The notes: generated from the sequence alone by a model not told the origin. A DNA stretch of 64,000 nucleotides from Leptidea sinapis (GCF_905404315.1 NC_066288.1:3162001-3226000), one strand, 5' to 3'. Counted from the first letter of the stretch, positions 1 to 12,899 are shown. Numbers and translations are program-made.

Positions 1-268
1 TTACTGCTCCTTTCAACAATCGAGTGAATCGCTTTTTTCCTAGAGATAGAGAGTTTCGTTCAGTTAAAGTGTTCTGTCATCTGTGGTTTGAGGTTTCGCT
101 AGCTAGCGCCTAGGTCAAGCCTAGGTGGTTCTGTTTATGTTTTGTGATAATATTTAGTAATATTTTAAAATTGAAAATAATGTATTTTTGTCTCGATAGC
201 ATGTATATCAATAAAATAATCTAAAGAATTTACTTATTTTAGATGATAATTATTAAAATATATACATT
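1..268 (+). promoter_or_regulatory. 5' flank and probable 5' UTR of WASHC4
   Basis: This stretch precedes the first WASHC4 start codon. A TCAGTT at 60-65 matches the arthropod initiator consensus and is a possible transcription start. I see no convincing TATA box at a suitable distance and no other coding potential. The assignment is inference from position and the short motif only. Confidence 0.25.
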
Positions 269-3200
269 ATGAAGACTGATTTAGAAAAAGAAGCTGGTAC
301 ACATATTTTAAAAAGTTATGGCCAGTTTTTTAAAATACAACATCAAGATTATGCGTCGATTTTAAAATATGGACCCACAGAGGAGAATAAGTCATTTCTT
401 CCTATTAAAGTTGATATAGTTTCTAGAGAATTTGTGCCAGTAACCACTTTGGTAATGTCGGACAATCCTGTAATGACTAAGATTTTAGGCAGTTTTACAT
501 CATTGTGCGTAGAAATATCGACACTGAAAACAGAAGCATTTGAAAGGTTGGTAAAGATATTAACCACATTATTAATTTATGACATTTTATTCTAAACTTT
601 TCAACTCAGTTTATCTGCTATCTCTATGAAGTAAATTGTTACTTTGCAACAAACTGTTTTTAACATAAACTTCACATATTATGTATTTTAATTCACATGA
701 CAGTTTTGATTCAATACTTTTCTTAGATGTAAACTGCACTGCAATTATGCACCACTTTTGTGGAAAAAAAATTTGAACACTGTTCAGTACACAGATCAAT
801 TTAAGCATGATAGGCAGCAATTATTCTATAATTTTATTCAGTATATTATTAACCATTATTATACAAGTAAATAAGATATATATTATTTGTGAAACTGTTT
901 TAGGCATTTCAAATTTTTGTCATTGTATGATGAATATACTGAGAGTAAAATAGCAGATCAGATGGAATCTATTTGTAATTTGAATGCATTTATATCACGG
1001 TGCAATGAAACTCTTGCAAACATTATATGTCAGATGTTTGCTATTTTTAAGGGAGACATTATCAGCATAAGTAAGTTGATTTTTAATTCATTTAGAGTAT
1101 AGCATTATTACTATTTTTATTTAAATGAATTGCAAATAATTTTATTTAAAAGAGGATTATATAGATAGATATGTATATTACTTATGGCTATTCCCAATAT
1201 TCAGTTTATCTCTTACTTGAGATAGGAATCGTAACTATTGTTGACTTTTCTGTCCCAATAAACTTATCTACGGTAACTCATCTTATCCGTAAACACAGTC
1301 TGTTGGACGACATATAGCTTACCAGAGATAGAGGTTTGTATGGAAATTTCAATTCACACATCCTAATATTAGGTGATAAGAATGACTTATCGGGTGTATT
1401 GGGACAGCTTCAGATTAGCTTATCTCTATCTGTAGATATTATATTGGGAACAGCCATTATTGAATGTCAAAAAAAAACTACCACCCAGACCTGAAAATTT
1501 GGATTACAATGCAATATTGTACAATAAAAATTTATAATTAAAGAGCCTGAGGGTGTTTGCTATATTTCCAGTCTGTGGTATCAATAAGGAGATCATTTAT
1601 CTTATAATGACCTTTACCACACAAACATTTTTTAACAATTCTTTTAAATTTCATTACTCATTTGTGTTGTAAATTTTCTGGGATCATGTTTAAAAAGAAT
1701 ATACATCACCCAATAACAGACTTACTAACTCAACTTAAAAAAGTAGTAGTCATAACAAGTTTATGTTTGTTCCTCATGATAACATTATGATTATCACAGT
1801 TTCTAGCAAATTCCTTCATGTGCTTATACATACAGATAATTATTTATTTTATTTATTCATGTGTAGGAAACAAACAGTATTATGATACTTAAATATTAAC
1901 AAATCTTAAAACTTACACTTTCACCAGTGAAGTTTCCAACAATTTATACAACACTTTTAGTTAAAAGGTAAGCAACGGTAAGATAAAAACCACAAAACAA
2001 AAGTAATACAAATTAACAACTACTTACAAGCTATATAAGTTACACAATACTATACACGCCTATTATACAATACTATAATGAATTAGTTACAAATGAGATA
2101 AGTATTCAGAAAAAAAATGTAAGAATGGGGTTAAAAAAAATCAGTAATTATCTAAATTATCACAAACCAATGATCTGAAAACATTTAACTTTTCATGAAA
2201 TATGTCAATATGACTGTATGCTCTATTATAACAGCTACATGCCCGAATTATAAACCTGTTCTTTTCATGTACTGTTCTCGCATAGGCAACATCTAATACA
2301 TCTTTACATCGGGATGTAGGCCTTCTGCAGTGTAATCCTATTTTACTTAATAGAAATGGAGAATCAGCTATATTATGTAATAATTTATATAAAAATATTA
2401 TGTCTCTATGGGTTCGACGGTCTTTCAAAGAACTTAAATCGTTGGAGTGAAAATTAAACGTAAAATTATCAAGAATATATGGAGATGCAACAGTCAAAAT
2501 GTTTATTTCCCAAGAAAGTGAAATACCGCAAGCTTGGCACAGAGGTATAGTGCGTGCTATTTTTCAAAAAGGGTGATAAAATGCTTTTGAAGAACTTAAA
2601 ACCGATATAACTTCTGAGCCATATATATAAGCTGTTTTCTAGGCTATGAATCATCTCGTGCACAGGTTCAACGACTTCCACCCTCCCGAACAAGCGGAAT
2701 TCCGAATAGGCTTTTGCACCATAGACCACATACAAACCCTGCTGCAGAGTGCAGGTTATACAGTAGATGGACGAGTATTACAAGCCATAGTGGCTTAGCG
2801 GTCGTAGACTAAGACTTTGATTCGATGGAGACCAGAGTAGTGATTCATCTCTCAAAGGTGTCACATTGATTATCGATATACCAGAGTGTTGAAGTGATTG
2901 TATGGAAACTCCGCTGTGACAGTCCGTCTCCAAAATCAGATCTCGAAGTCTATCCGACTGCAGCGGCTAGTCAAACCAGGCGATGTTATATCGCCGAAGC
3001 TGTTCACTGCTTCGTTTAAGCTTCTGGACTGGAATTGACTGGGCAACAATATCAATGGCGAATACATTACTCACTTTCGATTCGCAGACGATATCGTCAT
3101 CATGACTGAGACCATGGAAGATTTATATGCTCGATGGCCTCAATACAGCTTTCCAAGGTGTAGTGTAGGTCGAAAATGAACGTGGACTAGAAGATCATAT

Positions 3201-6200
3201 CTAATGTCCATGTCGCACCTTCTCCTGTAATAGAACTGTACTCTCGAATCCAACTCGGATAACAACTTTTCGTTCGGGAAGCTCCGTCAAAATTTTTCGT
3301 CCCAAATACAACAGTGTCTTTGATAACTAGGAATTTCATTCTTTTTTATGGATGCCGGGGACAGATGTCACCGCACTACCTACCTTCTTATGAACCTGAG
3401 GAATCACAAGAGTGTTGCCAACCTTATAAACCATCAAATAAACATACAATATATGAATTTGGAAACAAATATAGAATGAGTGGTAGATTTTGCCATTGAG
3501 CAACAAAAAGGGTCCATATTGATTTATTTTTGTTAAAAATACACTGAAAAAGACAAAAAGAACCAAACGAAAGTTCATTTCACAGACAAGAAAAGTAAAA
3601 TTACCATCAATCAACTTAGTGATTTTAAAGGGGTAAAGAAGTTTAGGTGAGCCAAAATGGCTATTATCAAAATTGGATTGAAACCGGGTGTTTTTAATCC
3701 TATTTTGAATAAAAATATTTGAATTGGTACATGGAGGTAGAAGATAAATCCGGAGACACTATAATATTACACACAAGAGTCATTGGTTCTACATATACAG
3801 ATTAATGCTCTATCTGACATCGTGTACTGGTTTAGCGCCAATAACTTATTGTTAAATAATCATAAAACCAAATATATTAAATTCACCGCGCCAAATTTCA
3901 AAAATGTAGATGCGAATATTTTATTAAATGGAGAAGTGGTAAAACCAGTGGAATCTGCTATATTTCTTGGCATTACTCTTGATTCCAAATTGCAGTGGGG
4001 CCCCCATATTGAAGGATTGGCGAATAGGCTTAGTTCTGCAGCATATGCGGTTAAGAAAATTAGACGGTTAATTGACATAGATACGGCGGGATTAGTATAC
4101 TTTAGTTATTTTCATAGTATTATGTCCTATGGTATATTGTTATGAGGCAGTGCGGCCGATATTAATACTATATTTGTGCTGCAGAAGAGGGCTATTCGCG
4201 CGATTTATAACCTAGGTCCTAAAGAATCATTAAGAGAAAAATTTAAAGAAATAAACATTTTGACTGTTGCTTCTCAATACATTTTTGATAATGTTTTGTA
4301 TGTTCATAAGCACATTGAGGAATTTTCTAGAAACTGTGACATTCATAATGTTAATACGAGGAACAAACATAAACTTGTTATGCCTACTACTAGGTTGGGT
4401 CGAGTTAGTAAGTCTATTGTTGGGCGATGTATATGCTTCTACAATATGATCCCAGAAAATGTACAAAACAAATGTGTTACGAAATTTAAAAGAATTGTTA
4501 AAAAACGTTTGCGTGGGAAAGGTTATTATAGCATAAACGATTTTCTTAATGACACCACGGACTGGGATTAAAGCGACCACCCTCAGGCTCTTTAATTATA
4601 AATGTTTATTGTACGATATTACATTGTAATCCATATTTTATATTAAAAAAAAAAGCCCGCTGAGTTTCTTGCGTCCATTCTTCTCAGGTCTGAGGCAGTC
4701 TCTTTTGAATGGGTGGTAGATTTTGACGTTCAATAAGTGATTTTAAATCCTATTTTGAATAAAAATATTTGAATTTGAATGTATAAAATTGTTTTTAAAA
4801 AGTTGACGACTCAAAATTTTTGCTTATTATTACTTGACCCTCGATCATGTGAACTTGAATAGCTATTGCTGCAATTATAGAGAAATCAGAATAAGTTTTG
4901 TATTGCGTCAACAGTGTTCCCCCATCGACACTTACCACACAATTACCCTGCAACTCCAACCGCGACACGCTGAGCTGCTGCTGCTATGAGTCGTGCCGCA
5001 TGCGACCGCTTCAATTTATTTTACTACGCACTCGTTTTGATAGAAGATAATTAATAAAACCCATAAACGCTGGTGTCCCGCAGGGCTGCGTGCTGTCCCC
5101 TACGCTGTTTCTTCTGCATATCAATGACATGCTGCAAATCAGCAATATTCATTGCTATGCAGATGACAGCACGGGGTATGCTTCCTACACCGGCCGTGCC
5201 AACATGTCCCGGGATAGCGTCGACGAGAACCGGAACAAACTTGTGTCTGAAATCGAGACTATGCTTTGCAAAGTCTCGGAATGGGGCCGACAAAATTTAG
5301 TCCAATTCAACCCCAAGAAGACACAAGTTTGTGCGTTCACCACTAAAAAGTCTCCCTTTGTCGTTTCCCCTCGATTCGAGATCACTCCTCTAACTGCCAC
5401 AGCCTGTATTGGCATACTTGGCGTCGATATATCGAGCGACGTTCAGTTCCGTGGTCACTTGGAAGAGAAGGCCAAACTGGCCTCTAAAAAGCTTGGTGTA
5501 CTCAGTAAGGCGAGACAGTACTTCACTAAAAGCCACCGCCTGCAACTTTATAAGGCGCAAATTCGGCCTCACATGGAGTACTGTCCTCACCTCTGGGCGG
5601 GTGCTCCCCAGTACCAGCTTCTTCCATTTGACCGCATACAACGAAGAGCGGCTCGAATCACCGACGATCAAGTCATCTCCGATCGGCTTGATTCTCTAGC
5701 ATTGCGTAGAGATGTGGGTTCTCTCTGCATCTTCTACCGCATTTATCACGGGGAGTGCTCAGAGGAGCTGTTCGGGTTGATTCCAGCGGCCGAATTCCAC
5801 CACCGGACATGACGTGCAAAGTACCAGCCGCATCACGTAGACGTCTGGCATTCCACAACCGCGCGTTTTGTTCGAAATTTCTTGTCTCGCACAGCCACTT
5901 TGTGGAATCAACTACCGGCAGCGGTCTTCCCGAACAGATACGACTTAGGGACCTTCAAGAAAAAAGCATACTCCCACCTTAAAGGCCGGCAACGCATTTC
6001 TTGACACACCTGTTGTTGCGGATGTCCATGGGCGGTTGCCTCACCTCTCCCCATCCCGTGAGCCTCTTGCCCGTTTGCCCCCTCTCATATAAATAAAAAA
6101 ATAGAACAGGTTTCATTTATTTAGACATATACCGCCATGGAATTTTGTATAGACCTTCAAAAAATATGCAATCCCACCATACATTTTTTCCTCGAAGGTC

Positions 6201-9200
6201 CCATTATTAGGCAGCGCTACCGGTCAAAGCTGCTTGATGTTTTTTTTTCAACAATCGTCGTCATATTTTAACCATTATACACAAAACCTTAACATACCTA
6301 AGCATTCCGCATGAATTGACACTTCATTGTTGAGTTTCAAATACGTATTGAGATCAGTTTTTATTTTTTTTATGGAATAGGAGGACAAACGAGCGTACGG
6401 GTCACCTGGTGTTAAGTGATCACCGCCGCCCACATTCTCTTGCAACACCAGAGAAATCACAAGAACGTTGCCGGCCTTTAAGGAAGGTGTACGCGCTTTT
6501 TTTGAAGGTACCCATGCCGGAAACACCGCACAAGGAAGTTTTGAGTTTTTCTCGAACCAGACACATGCGACGGGGCTTTTCTTTTATATAGTAGTATAGA
6601 TATTGTATAAATTGATGAAATTAACATTTCAAAAATTTATATTTTGGGATGCTTAATATATTTGAGTATATTTTTAAAATGTCATGTTCTCTTCACCTAC
6701 ATTTACGTTTGGGAGTGGTACGTCAGATTGTACATTGGCCATTATTATTGGCTTCTAGAATGTAGGAGCCAAACACTATACGATTTAAGATATTTATGGC
6801 GTGACGTCAGGGGTTCGCAGCGAAGTTATATTGCATTCTCAGTATTATTTTGGACGAATTTAAAATGTATCGAAAACTGTTCTGTCATGTGACACTGTAG
6901 TAAGACTTTATTTCGGATGACAACCATTTACCTCTCTATATCAAACAATTCCTTCATTAAAATCCTTTTGACCCTAAGGTATTTTTTTACCTCATAGATT
7001 TCCCCATACATCGGTTGCTGAAATTTTTATGGTGCAATTGCAAAATTTTAAAGATCAATACTTATATGTTGGAAAATATGTCAATTATAAACTGTTAACA
7101 TCAGTAGCTATACGTTTTGGCACCTTCTAAAAATATGAAGGTGTATCCTTCACATTTTGGGATGTTTCAGAATTCAGCCTTATCAAAGAAAACATTGAAT
7201 AATTGTTACATTACTGTTTCAGCTGGAATTCAGTGGCACTTTATTATAAACAATATTGGAGAATTATTTACTTTGCTAGTATTAACAGAACTAATGATAT
7301 CTAAATGTTCATTGCCAACTAAATGGAACAAGTTTTGCAAAACTTTCGAAAAATACTGTATGCAACATGAAAAAGCTGAGAACATATGTAAAGATAAAAT
7401 GGATGCCATAAGTAATGCAATTTCAAGCATAACATCAAGGATAATGTGTGATGATATTATTCAAAATGTTCTGCAGAATATACTTATGCTCAGAAAAAAG
7501 AATTTAACAGAAAATAAATGCGGAGTAGTAATGACAGAATTCACCAATTATATAAAGCAAGCATTAGTAAATCTGGATAAGTTAACTCAAGAAAAACCAA
7601 ACTTCGATAATATGTATAAGTGCATAAAAATAAATGCTTTATTTATACTAAATTCTCATTTGTTTAATTATAGTGATAAAAAAGTCTTCAAATTTTTGAC
7701 AGAATTAAATTTTAAGGTGTGTTTCAATTCTATTTGTTTATTATAAATTATATTTAGTCAAATGTATAAAATATTGTTATTATTTTTACAGGCACACAGT
7801 GTTTACATCATTGGCAACATTATATGGTTCCCTGAGCAGTTTCTCCACCGATATGCATCATCATTGAGTTCCAGCAGTATGAAGGTATCTCAAACCATGT
7901 TAAAAGCTCGACAGGCTTATATGAGTACAAAGAAGTCAACACTTCCACGGGAAATAACAGCTCTTCAAAATATATGCACTCATTGGGTTTTATCAATGGA
8001 GGAACTCTTTTCTAGTAATAATAAACTCAATGCTTGCGAAATGAGCCTCCATTCAAAGACTCTACTGGAAGGACTTGAAATTGCCTCCAACTTATTTCAT
8101 TCTGTGCTCTCATTTATTAATCTGCATCTTTCTCTTGGAATACCACTTAAGAAAAATTTTTTACTATTAATATTTGAATTTACTGACATCTTGAAAACTC
8201 TAAAAAATGCTGTTAGTAGAAACCATAACCAAATATTGAATTCAATTATAATGGTTATTCAGCACTTAACATTCCAAACTGCGTCGTCAGTTATTGAGGT
8301 TAAAAAATCTATCATAGATGATAAGCGATACGCAAATACAAGGTTAGATGAACTTACATGCATTGTAATTGCTGAACAAGCTATCAAAGGAGCACCAACC
8401 ATAGAGAGAAACATCGCCACAAATGTGGCATTAAGTTTTATACCTGATACTACATATTCAGAAGACAGTTATTACAAACTTGGAAGGTTACTAGAGGATG
8501 AAAGATATTTAATAGAATTTATGAAAGCTATCGAAAGGTATTGTGATTGTTCATGGATGATGTGGCACCAAAACATCATACCGTTCTATTTTCAACAAAA
8601 TTTCAGCACTGAGCCTCAAGCATTAAAACTGAAGTACTTTTTATTTGTTTTGGAAGACTGTGTTAAGCATTTACGTGAAGCTGATGATCAATTTGGATAT
8701 AATCTTTCCTCAGAGTTTTTAATGAATATAAAATCCATGATTGATGAAAATGTTTTGAAATCGTTTAGCCATGCTATTGAAACAAACTTGCGGCTACACA
8801 TTCACTCTCATCTTCAATTGGATGTGATAAATCCATTAACATCAGACATGATAAAAAAACTGTTACTGGTTTTAGACAAATTAAAAATTCATAATGAATA
8901 CATTGGAGTTATTCCTTCTGTTGAACATTACCTGTCGAAAACATACTATAATCTAACTACTGTAGTGTTGTCGGATTGGAAAACATATGGTGAAATGCGG
9001 CAGATGGCCAGATTTAAATTTAATTTGAAAACAATTCAAGATGATCTTCCAACTCAAACATTAGAACAAGGGTTGGACGTATTGGAGATTATGCGCAATA
9101 TTCACGTTTTTGTATCAGAATATCAATACAATCTCAACAATCAATTATTTATTGAGAAAAGCAGTAATAACAAACACTTAAACTCCATCAATATTAGACA

Positions 9201-11561
9201 CATAGCAAACTCAATAAGAACTCATGGAACAGGCATCATGAACACTACGGTTAACTTTACATACCAGTTCTTGAAAAATAAATTTTATATTTTTTCACAA
9301 TTTATGTACGATGAGCAAATTAAATCTCGACTCATAAAGGACTTGAGAAATTTTAAAGAATGCACTGGAGAGCATGGAAGCATGTATCCTTATAAAAACG
9401 CAGAGAAGTTCAACAAAGGCATTAAAGTATTAGGAATATTAGAGGACGGTTTGAGTTATTTAGACAAGTTTAGAGCTTTAATTACTGAGATCGGTAACGC
9501 AATGGGATACGTCAGAATGATTCGATCTGGAGGAAGACACAGTTGTGCCGACGCTACTGCGTTTCTACCGTCGTTAGAAACACAAAAATTCCGGAGTTTA
9601 ACAGAAAACACCGACATTTCAATAAAAACAAAGGAAACATCTGTGGGCTTAGATAAAAACATTGAGGACTTAATATCGAATTTCATTCAAGGGACCGAAT
9701 ACTTCAAACTGCTTGTTGACGTTTTTTCAGTTAACAGAAGTCCAAAGAATTCACATCTGAAAAACTTTTTTATCATTGTGCCACCACTCACTTTGAATTT
9801 TGTTGAACATATGATTTTATCTAAAGACAAAATGTCCAAGAAGAACAAAGTTGGTGCTGGATTTACTGATGATGGGTTCGCAATGGGTATAGCGTACATA
9901 CTCAAACTTTTGGATCAGGTAATTTGTTTAAACATTGTTTTAGGTTGATTTAAACTGATGAAAAACATACGTTGATGTATCATAGCGTAGTGAATCTGTT
10001 GAGGTATTTCAATCAAATCTAATTTGATTTTCCAAAATTATAAAGATTATTTTTTAATATGGATTTACTCACTTCTTATCACTCGCCATGGCGGTCCGGT
10101 ACCCACAACGATAAATCGTGATTAAAGCCGTATTAATAAAAACAACGCCGTTCCAGATTCATGGGGAACCGCGCAGGTCATACCCATTCAGTATTTTCAT
10201 AATCGTTTAGATTAAACTGTGCGGTTAGTCAAGCCGCGCGGTTACCGCCACTCAATAGAAAATAGAATCCGGCGATGAACGCGCGATCTCTTTACTATGG
10301 GGCCTCTCCTCAGCAGTCAGTTTTGTCCAACCCACAGTAAAAATATAACTTTATCGACTTCCATTTCCAAACTGACGCTATCCGTGCATGTTTTTTGCTT
10401 ACTAACCGTCTGTATGAAAACATAATATTATAGTTTTGCGGTTTCAACAGCATGATTTGCAATCTCCATGTTCCCCTATGTGTAAGCGCCGTTAGCTCAA
10501 TTGGTGGAACCGTTCACGCTCAGGGTGAGCAGTCCAGTTCTCGCCCGCCACGTAACAATGTGTTTTCGGGGGTCTGTAACGCTCTTGTGATTTCTATGGT
10601 TCTACAAGAGAGAATGGGCCGCGGCGATCACCAAGAGGTGATACCATCTTTTTCATCGGGCACCTTTCTATACGTGCCCCATAAGATCACAGACAGCTCC
10701 AACAATTCGAGCAGCTGTACATAGCATGGTTCTAATGCTTCGGGCTGATACTGGAGTCTACCAGACCAGAGCTATCCATACTCCATTTATGTGCGGACCT
10801 GCGCCTTAAAGCTCTAACTTTAATCTCACTTTATGATGACACAGTTTCTCTGAAGATTATTTCTCTTTAGCCTTTTTGATCTCCATGGGAATGGCAGTGG
10901 CCCGATATTGGTGTATTTAGATACTTGGTGAAGTACATTTATTGAGTCGAAGATGATACGACTTATGTGGTTTTTTATTGTATTTGATTTTACCAGCAAT
11001 TAAACGCCACTAAAGAATATAACAATAATTGGTGTTTATTTTAATAAAATTACAAATAAAATAATTTTGTAAGGAGTGAGAGAGATATTATAATTGAAAG
11101 AGTTTGCAATTCTCCAGTTGTGGCGCCATCTTCAGGAACAGTAGATAACGGCGCTACCACAGAATTGAACAAACATCAACGTTATGGATCGTGCGTCCTT
11201 CCGAATGATTTTTGACCTTTGATTATAAGTTATGGTACAACTTAAATTTGCTTAATGGAACATAAGTTTACCAAATCACATCATAAAAATAAAGTAGTCG
11301 TTTACAGTTTTTGTTTTGTGCATAGAATTCATAATATTTTAATTTTATTTTCAGGATTCGAACTTTGAAGCGTTACATTGGTTTGAATCCGTCTGGGCGT
11401 ATATAAAAAAGGAAAGGCAAATCATAGACGAACAGAAAAATAGTGGATCAGTTCAGTTACAACAAGCATTGGCACTATCCGAAAAGAAACTTAAAACTCT
11501 TGAGGAAGAATACAAACTGCTTTATTACAGCCTTACTAGCGCAAGAATATTTTTTAGATAA
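269..11561 (+). CDS. WASHC4: WASH complex subunit 4 (SWIP / KIAA1033), five coding exons
   Basis: Coding exons are 269-546, 904-1070, 7223-7716, 7792-9918 and 11355-11561. All introns are GT-AG, phases agree at every junction, and the total is 1090 aa plus stop (human SWIP is about 1170 aa). WASHC4 is a subunit of the endosomal WASH complex, which activates Arp2/3 on endosomes for retromer-linked cargo sorting. Identity rests on long blocks that follow the vertebrate protein: TLEQGLDVLEIMRNIH near residue 736, NKHLNSINIRHIANSIRTHG near 773, then GNAMGYVRMIRSGG and FTDDGFAMG..YILKLLDQ. The last exon ends in the family-typical SSARIFF-like tail (LTSARIFFR). Exon 4 alone encodes 709 residues. 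The N-terminal 150 residues are more divergent but align in order. The first donor (AAG|GTTGGT) is weak and was chosen because it alone keeps phase with exon 2. Intron 2 is 6152 bp and full of retrotransposon relics. I see no strong AATAAA just after the stop. Confidence 0.93.
1185..1456. mobile_element. MITE with TIRs and TTA target duplication
   Basis: The ends are near-perfect inverted repeats (TGGCTATTCCCAATAT at the left, ATATTGGGAACAGCCA at the right). They are flanked by TTA at 1182-1184 and 1457-1459. The interior contains further imperfect inverted repeats and no coding capacity. A 3-bp TTA duplication fits PIF/Harbinger-type MITEs; a mariner-like TA duplication is the alternative. 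It lies in WASHC4 intron 2. Confidence 0.7.
1480..1850 (-). mobile_element. 3' fragment of a LINE, antisense to WASHC4
   Basis: Read on the minus strand, this segment matches the 3' coding end and 3' UTR of the LINE at 3783-4790. It shares the region encoding the RNK-HKL-type motif, the 'ccctcaggctctttaatt' stretch and the run to 'gtacaatattgcattgtaat'. It is strongly decayed, with deletions and stops. It is a 5'-truncated copy of the same family in opposite orientation. Confidence 0.6.
2141..2500 (-). pseudogene. C-terminal reverse transcriptase fragment of a non-LTR element
   Basis: An open minus-strand stretch of about 118 codons has the pattern found at the C-terminus of jockey/CR1-type polymerases: DRRTHRDIIFLYKLLHN, then a PTSR segment, then ART.NRFIIRA..YN. 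The catalytic RT domain is absent, so this is a truncated, inactive fragment in WASHC4 intron 2. The clade is uncertain. Confidence 0.55.
2520..3310 (+). pseudogene. Degraded RTE-like reverse transcriptase relic
   Basis: In shifting plus-strand frames I can read pieces of an RT: an LLSHIYKLFSRLL-like segment near 2610, HPPEQAEFR near 2680, and FADDIVIMTETMEDL around 3090-3130, which holds the catalytic ADD motif. Several frameshifts and stops separate them. The order (fingers, palm, ADD box) fits one decayed copy of a widespread lepidopteran RTE-like LINE. It ends near 3310, where a different short repeat begins. Confidence 0.55.
3340..3740. repeat. Mixed short repeat fragments
   Basis: Around 3390-3425 there is a decayed piece of the 'gaggaatcacaggagcgttg' repeat also seen at 6370, 23520, 36550 and 37880. 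At 3700-3725 the 'cctattttgaataaaaat' segment repeats the 3' terminus of the LINE ending near 4790. There is no coding capacity. Confidence 0.45.
3783..4790 (+). pseudogene. 3' half of a jockey/CR1-like LINE (RT thumb and C-terminus plus 3' UTR)
   Basis: A single reading frame from 3783 to 4571 encodes the post-catalytic part of a non-LTR polymerase: FLGITLDSKLQWGPH, then QKRAIRAIYNLG, and a C-terminus ending YYSINDFLNDTTDWD. It is interrupted only by an in-frame TGA at 4143-4145, where the related minus-strand copy at 33076-33573 has tryptophan in LWG.AADI. The 3' UTR runs to an A-rich end near 4790. The 5' part, including the endonuclease and YADD box, is missing. One nonsense change in about 790 bp suggests a fairly young truncated copy. 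Confidence 0.75.
5060..6100 (+). pseudogene. 3' half of a jockey-type LINE reverse transcriptase
   Basis: The frame from about 5075 to 5812 begins inside the RT palm with VPQGCVLSPTLFLLHIND, continues to YADDSTGYA and proceeds through the thumb (LGVDISSDVQFRGHL, KSHRLQLYKAQIRPHMEYC). A frameshift near 5812 moves the C-terminus (LWNQLPAAVFPNRYDLGTF-like) into another frame, ending about 6003. The catalytic YADD is intact but the fingers and endonuclease are absent. The terminal region around 5940-6000 is the source type for the short antisense repeats at 6370, 36550 and 37880. Confidence 0.8.
6370..6560 (-). repeat. Short LINE 3'-end repeat
   Basis: This segment (ggacaaacgagcgtacgggt, then cgccgcccac, then ggcctttaaggaaggtgtac) is repeated at 36550-36880 and 37880-38225 on the same strand and at 23515-23640 in inverted orientation. 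On the minus strand it encodes part of a LINE C-terminus (FKK.AYTFLKGRQR). Confidence 0.6.
6600..7222. other. Rest of WASHC4 intron 2, nothing recognised
   Basis: AT-rich intronic sequence runs up to the acceptor TTTCAG at 7217-7222. A short open stretch at 6644-6892 resembles no family I know. No TIR, SINE box or splice-supported exon is visible. Confidence 0.4.
9919..11354 (+). other. WASHC4 intron 4, with a decayed tRNA-SINE-like segment
   Basis: The intron is bounded by CAG|GTAATT at 9918/9919 and TTTTCAG at 11354. At about 10487-10560 there is a tRNA-like block (A-box-like TTAGCTCAATTGG, weak B-box). It is followed to about 10640 by an 'cgctcttgtgatttctatgg' segment resembling the LINE 3'-end repeat. 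The rest is unrecognised. Confidence 0.4.
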
Positions 11562-11601
11562 ATTTTTAAATATTTACAATATTGTTAAAGTTTGATGTAT
11601 T

Positions 11602-11970
11602 AATAGTTATTTATGCAACTGTTGTGTAATAAGGGGTATTAAAACACGAGTGAAAGTGAAGCGAACATGAGTGTTTTAATACCTAATTATCAACAGTTGC
11701 ATACAAGACTTTTCTACACCCATAATATGAATCCTCTATAAAAGATTCTGAAACAGCTTACGGCTAAAATTAAAAAAGCCAGTCCTAGTAACCATTACAT
11801 CATCCAAACGAGTGTTGCAATGTTGTGCTGAATTTGATTACAACACTCGTTTGGATGGTGTAATGGTTATTAGGACATTGAGTTAAAAATTACAACATTA
11901 AAAAATGTTGGCAATAAGCTAACTGTTTTAGAATCTTTAATAGAGGATTTAAAGCATGGGAGTAGATAAA
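11602..11970. repeat. Composite fold-back repeat, copy 1
   Basis: Two adjacent inverted-repeat modules are visible. Module A (about 11602-11712) runs from ATGCAACTGTTGTGTAATAA to an inverted arm with CAACAGTTGCAT; its inner arms share GTGTTTTAATACC-type sequence. Module B (about 11714-11966) starts CTACACCCAT...AATCCTCTATAAAAGATTC and ends with the inverse, GAATCTTTAATAGAGGATTT...ATGGGAGTAG. Inside B there is a further palindrome around CATCCAAACGAGTGTTG. There is no coding capacity. Related copies are at 16594, 22250, 22523 and 28171. Confidence 0.7.
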
Positions 11971-12585
11971 GATATTTTTATTTATATATTTAAAACGTAA
12001 GTAGCACCTACCGGAAAGCTGATTTCTTTAGATTTTAACTTTATTTATGTAGAATATTGTTGATACTAACAATAATGTTACTGTTACTTTGCCAAAAAAA
12101 TCACGACCATATTTAATTTGAATTTCAAATAGTAAAATATATTTTTTTTCGCTTCAAATTATTCAGAGTATCAACTAATTCAGGTAAAGTCGTTGCATCA
12201 GCATTACATATTTCTTCCGAATTGTAACTAAGCATGTTGAGTTGTTCGTGTATATTGAAGAAGTTATAAAATTGCTAATTCATAAAAAAAATATCAAATA
12301 TATTTATGTATTGCCACTTTCTATATTCCAGTCCTGATTCTAAATCGGTCATCCTAGATTGATGTTCCTGCTTTTAGCGTTTTAATTACCAATCTATAGA
12401 TAACTGTGGGGATCTCTTTTTTCAATCCATCTATGAGATTATAAGGCCAATTAGGTTTTTGTAGGAAATTAACAAGTATGTGTTCTCTATAAGTACTATA
12501 TTATGGCCAAAATCTTTAAATCATTAATTATATGTCTAGATAAACTATGACTGTGAAAACATCGATAAAAATAGAGTTTAAAACT

Positions 12586-12895
12586 AACTTATATAATAAC
12601 GTAAATCCTATTACTCCACAGCTGAATATCTAAGTGATCGGACAGCCTGGGACTAGATTATGATTATTTTATAGCAATAGCAATGACAATTGACAGTACA
12701 ATATTGCATATTTTTATTAAAAAGTGCGCAAAAAAAAAAGAATGCTGGGAGAGTTTCCTGCGCCGCTTCTTCTCTCTCAGAGCGCCATTTGTTTCCGAAG
12801 AGGTATTAGTATCTAGTATTTTAGAAATGACATCAAAACAATACTAAAGGAATAAATTTTGAGAAAATAAATGTATTTTAACATATATTTTGAGC
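12586..12895 (+). mobile_element. LINE 3' end, 5'-truncated
   Basis: This is the reverse complement of the 3' end at about 32800-33110. It carries the sequence for the polymerase C-terminus (TAEYLSDRTAWD-like), then a 3' UTR including 'agaatgctgggagagtttcc' and 'agagcgccat', ending in 'gagaaaataaatg'. It lies in the tail-to-tail space between WASHC4 and Prp40. Confidence 0.65.
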
Positions 12896-12899
12896 AATT

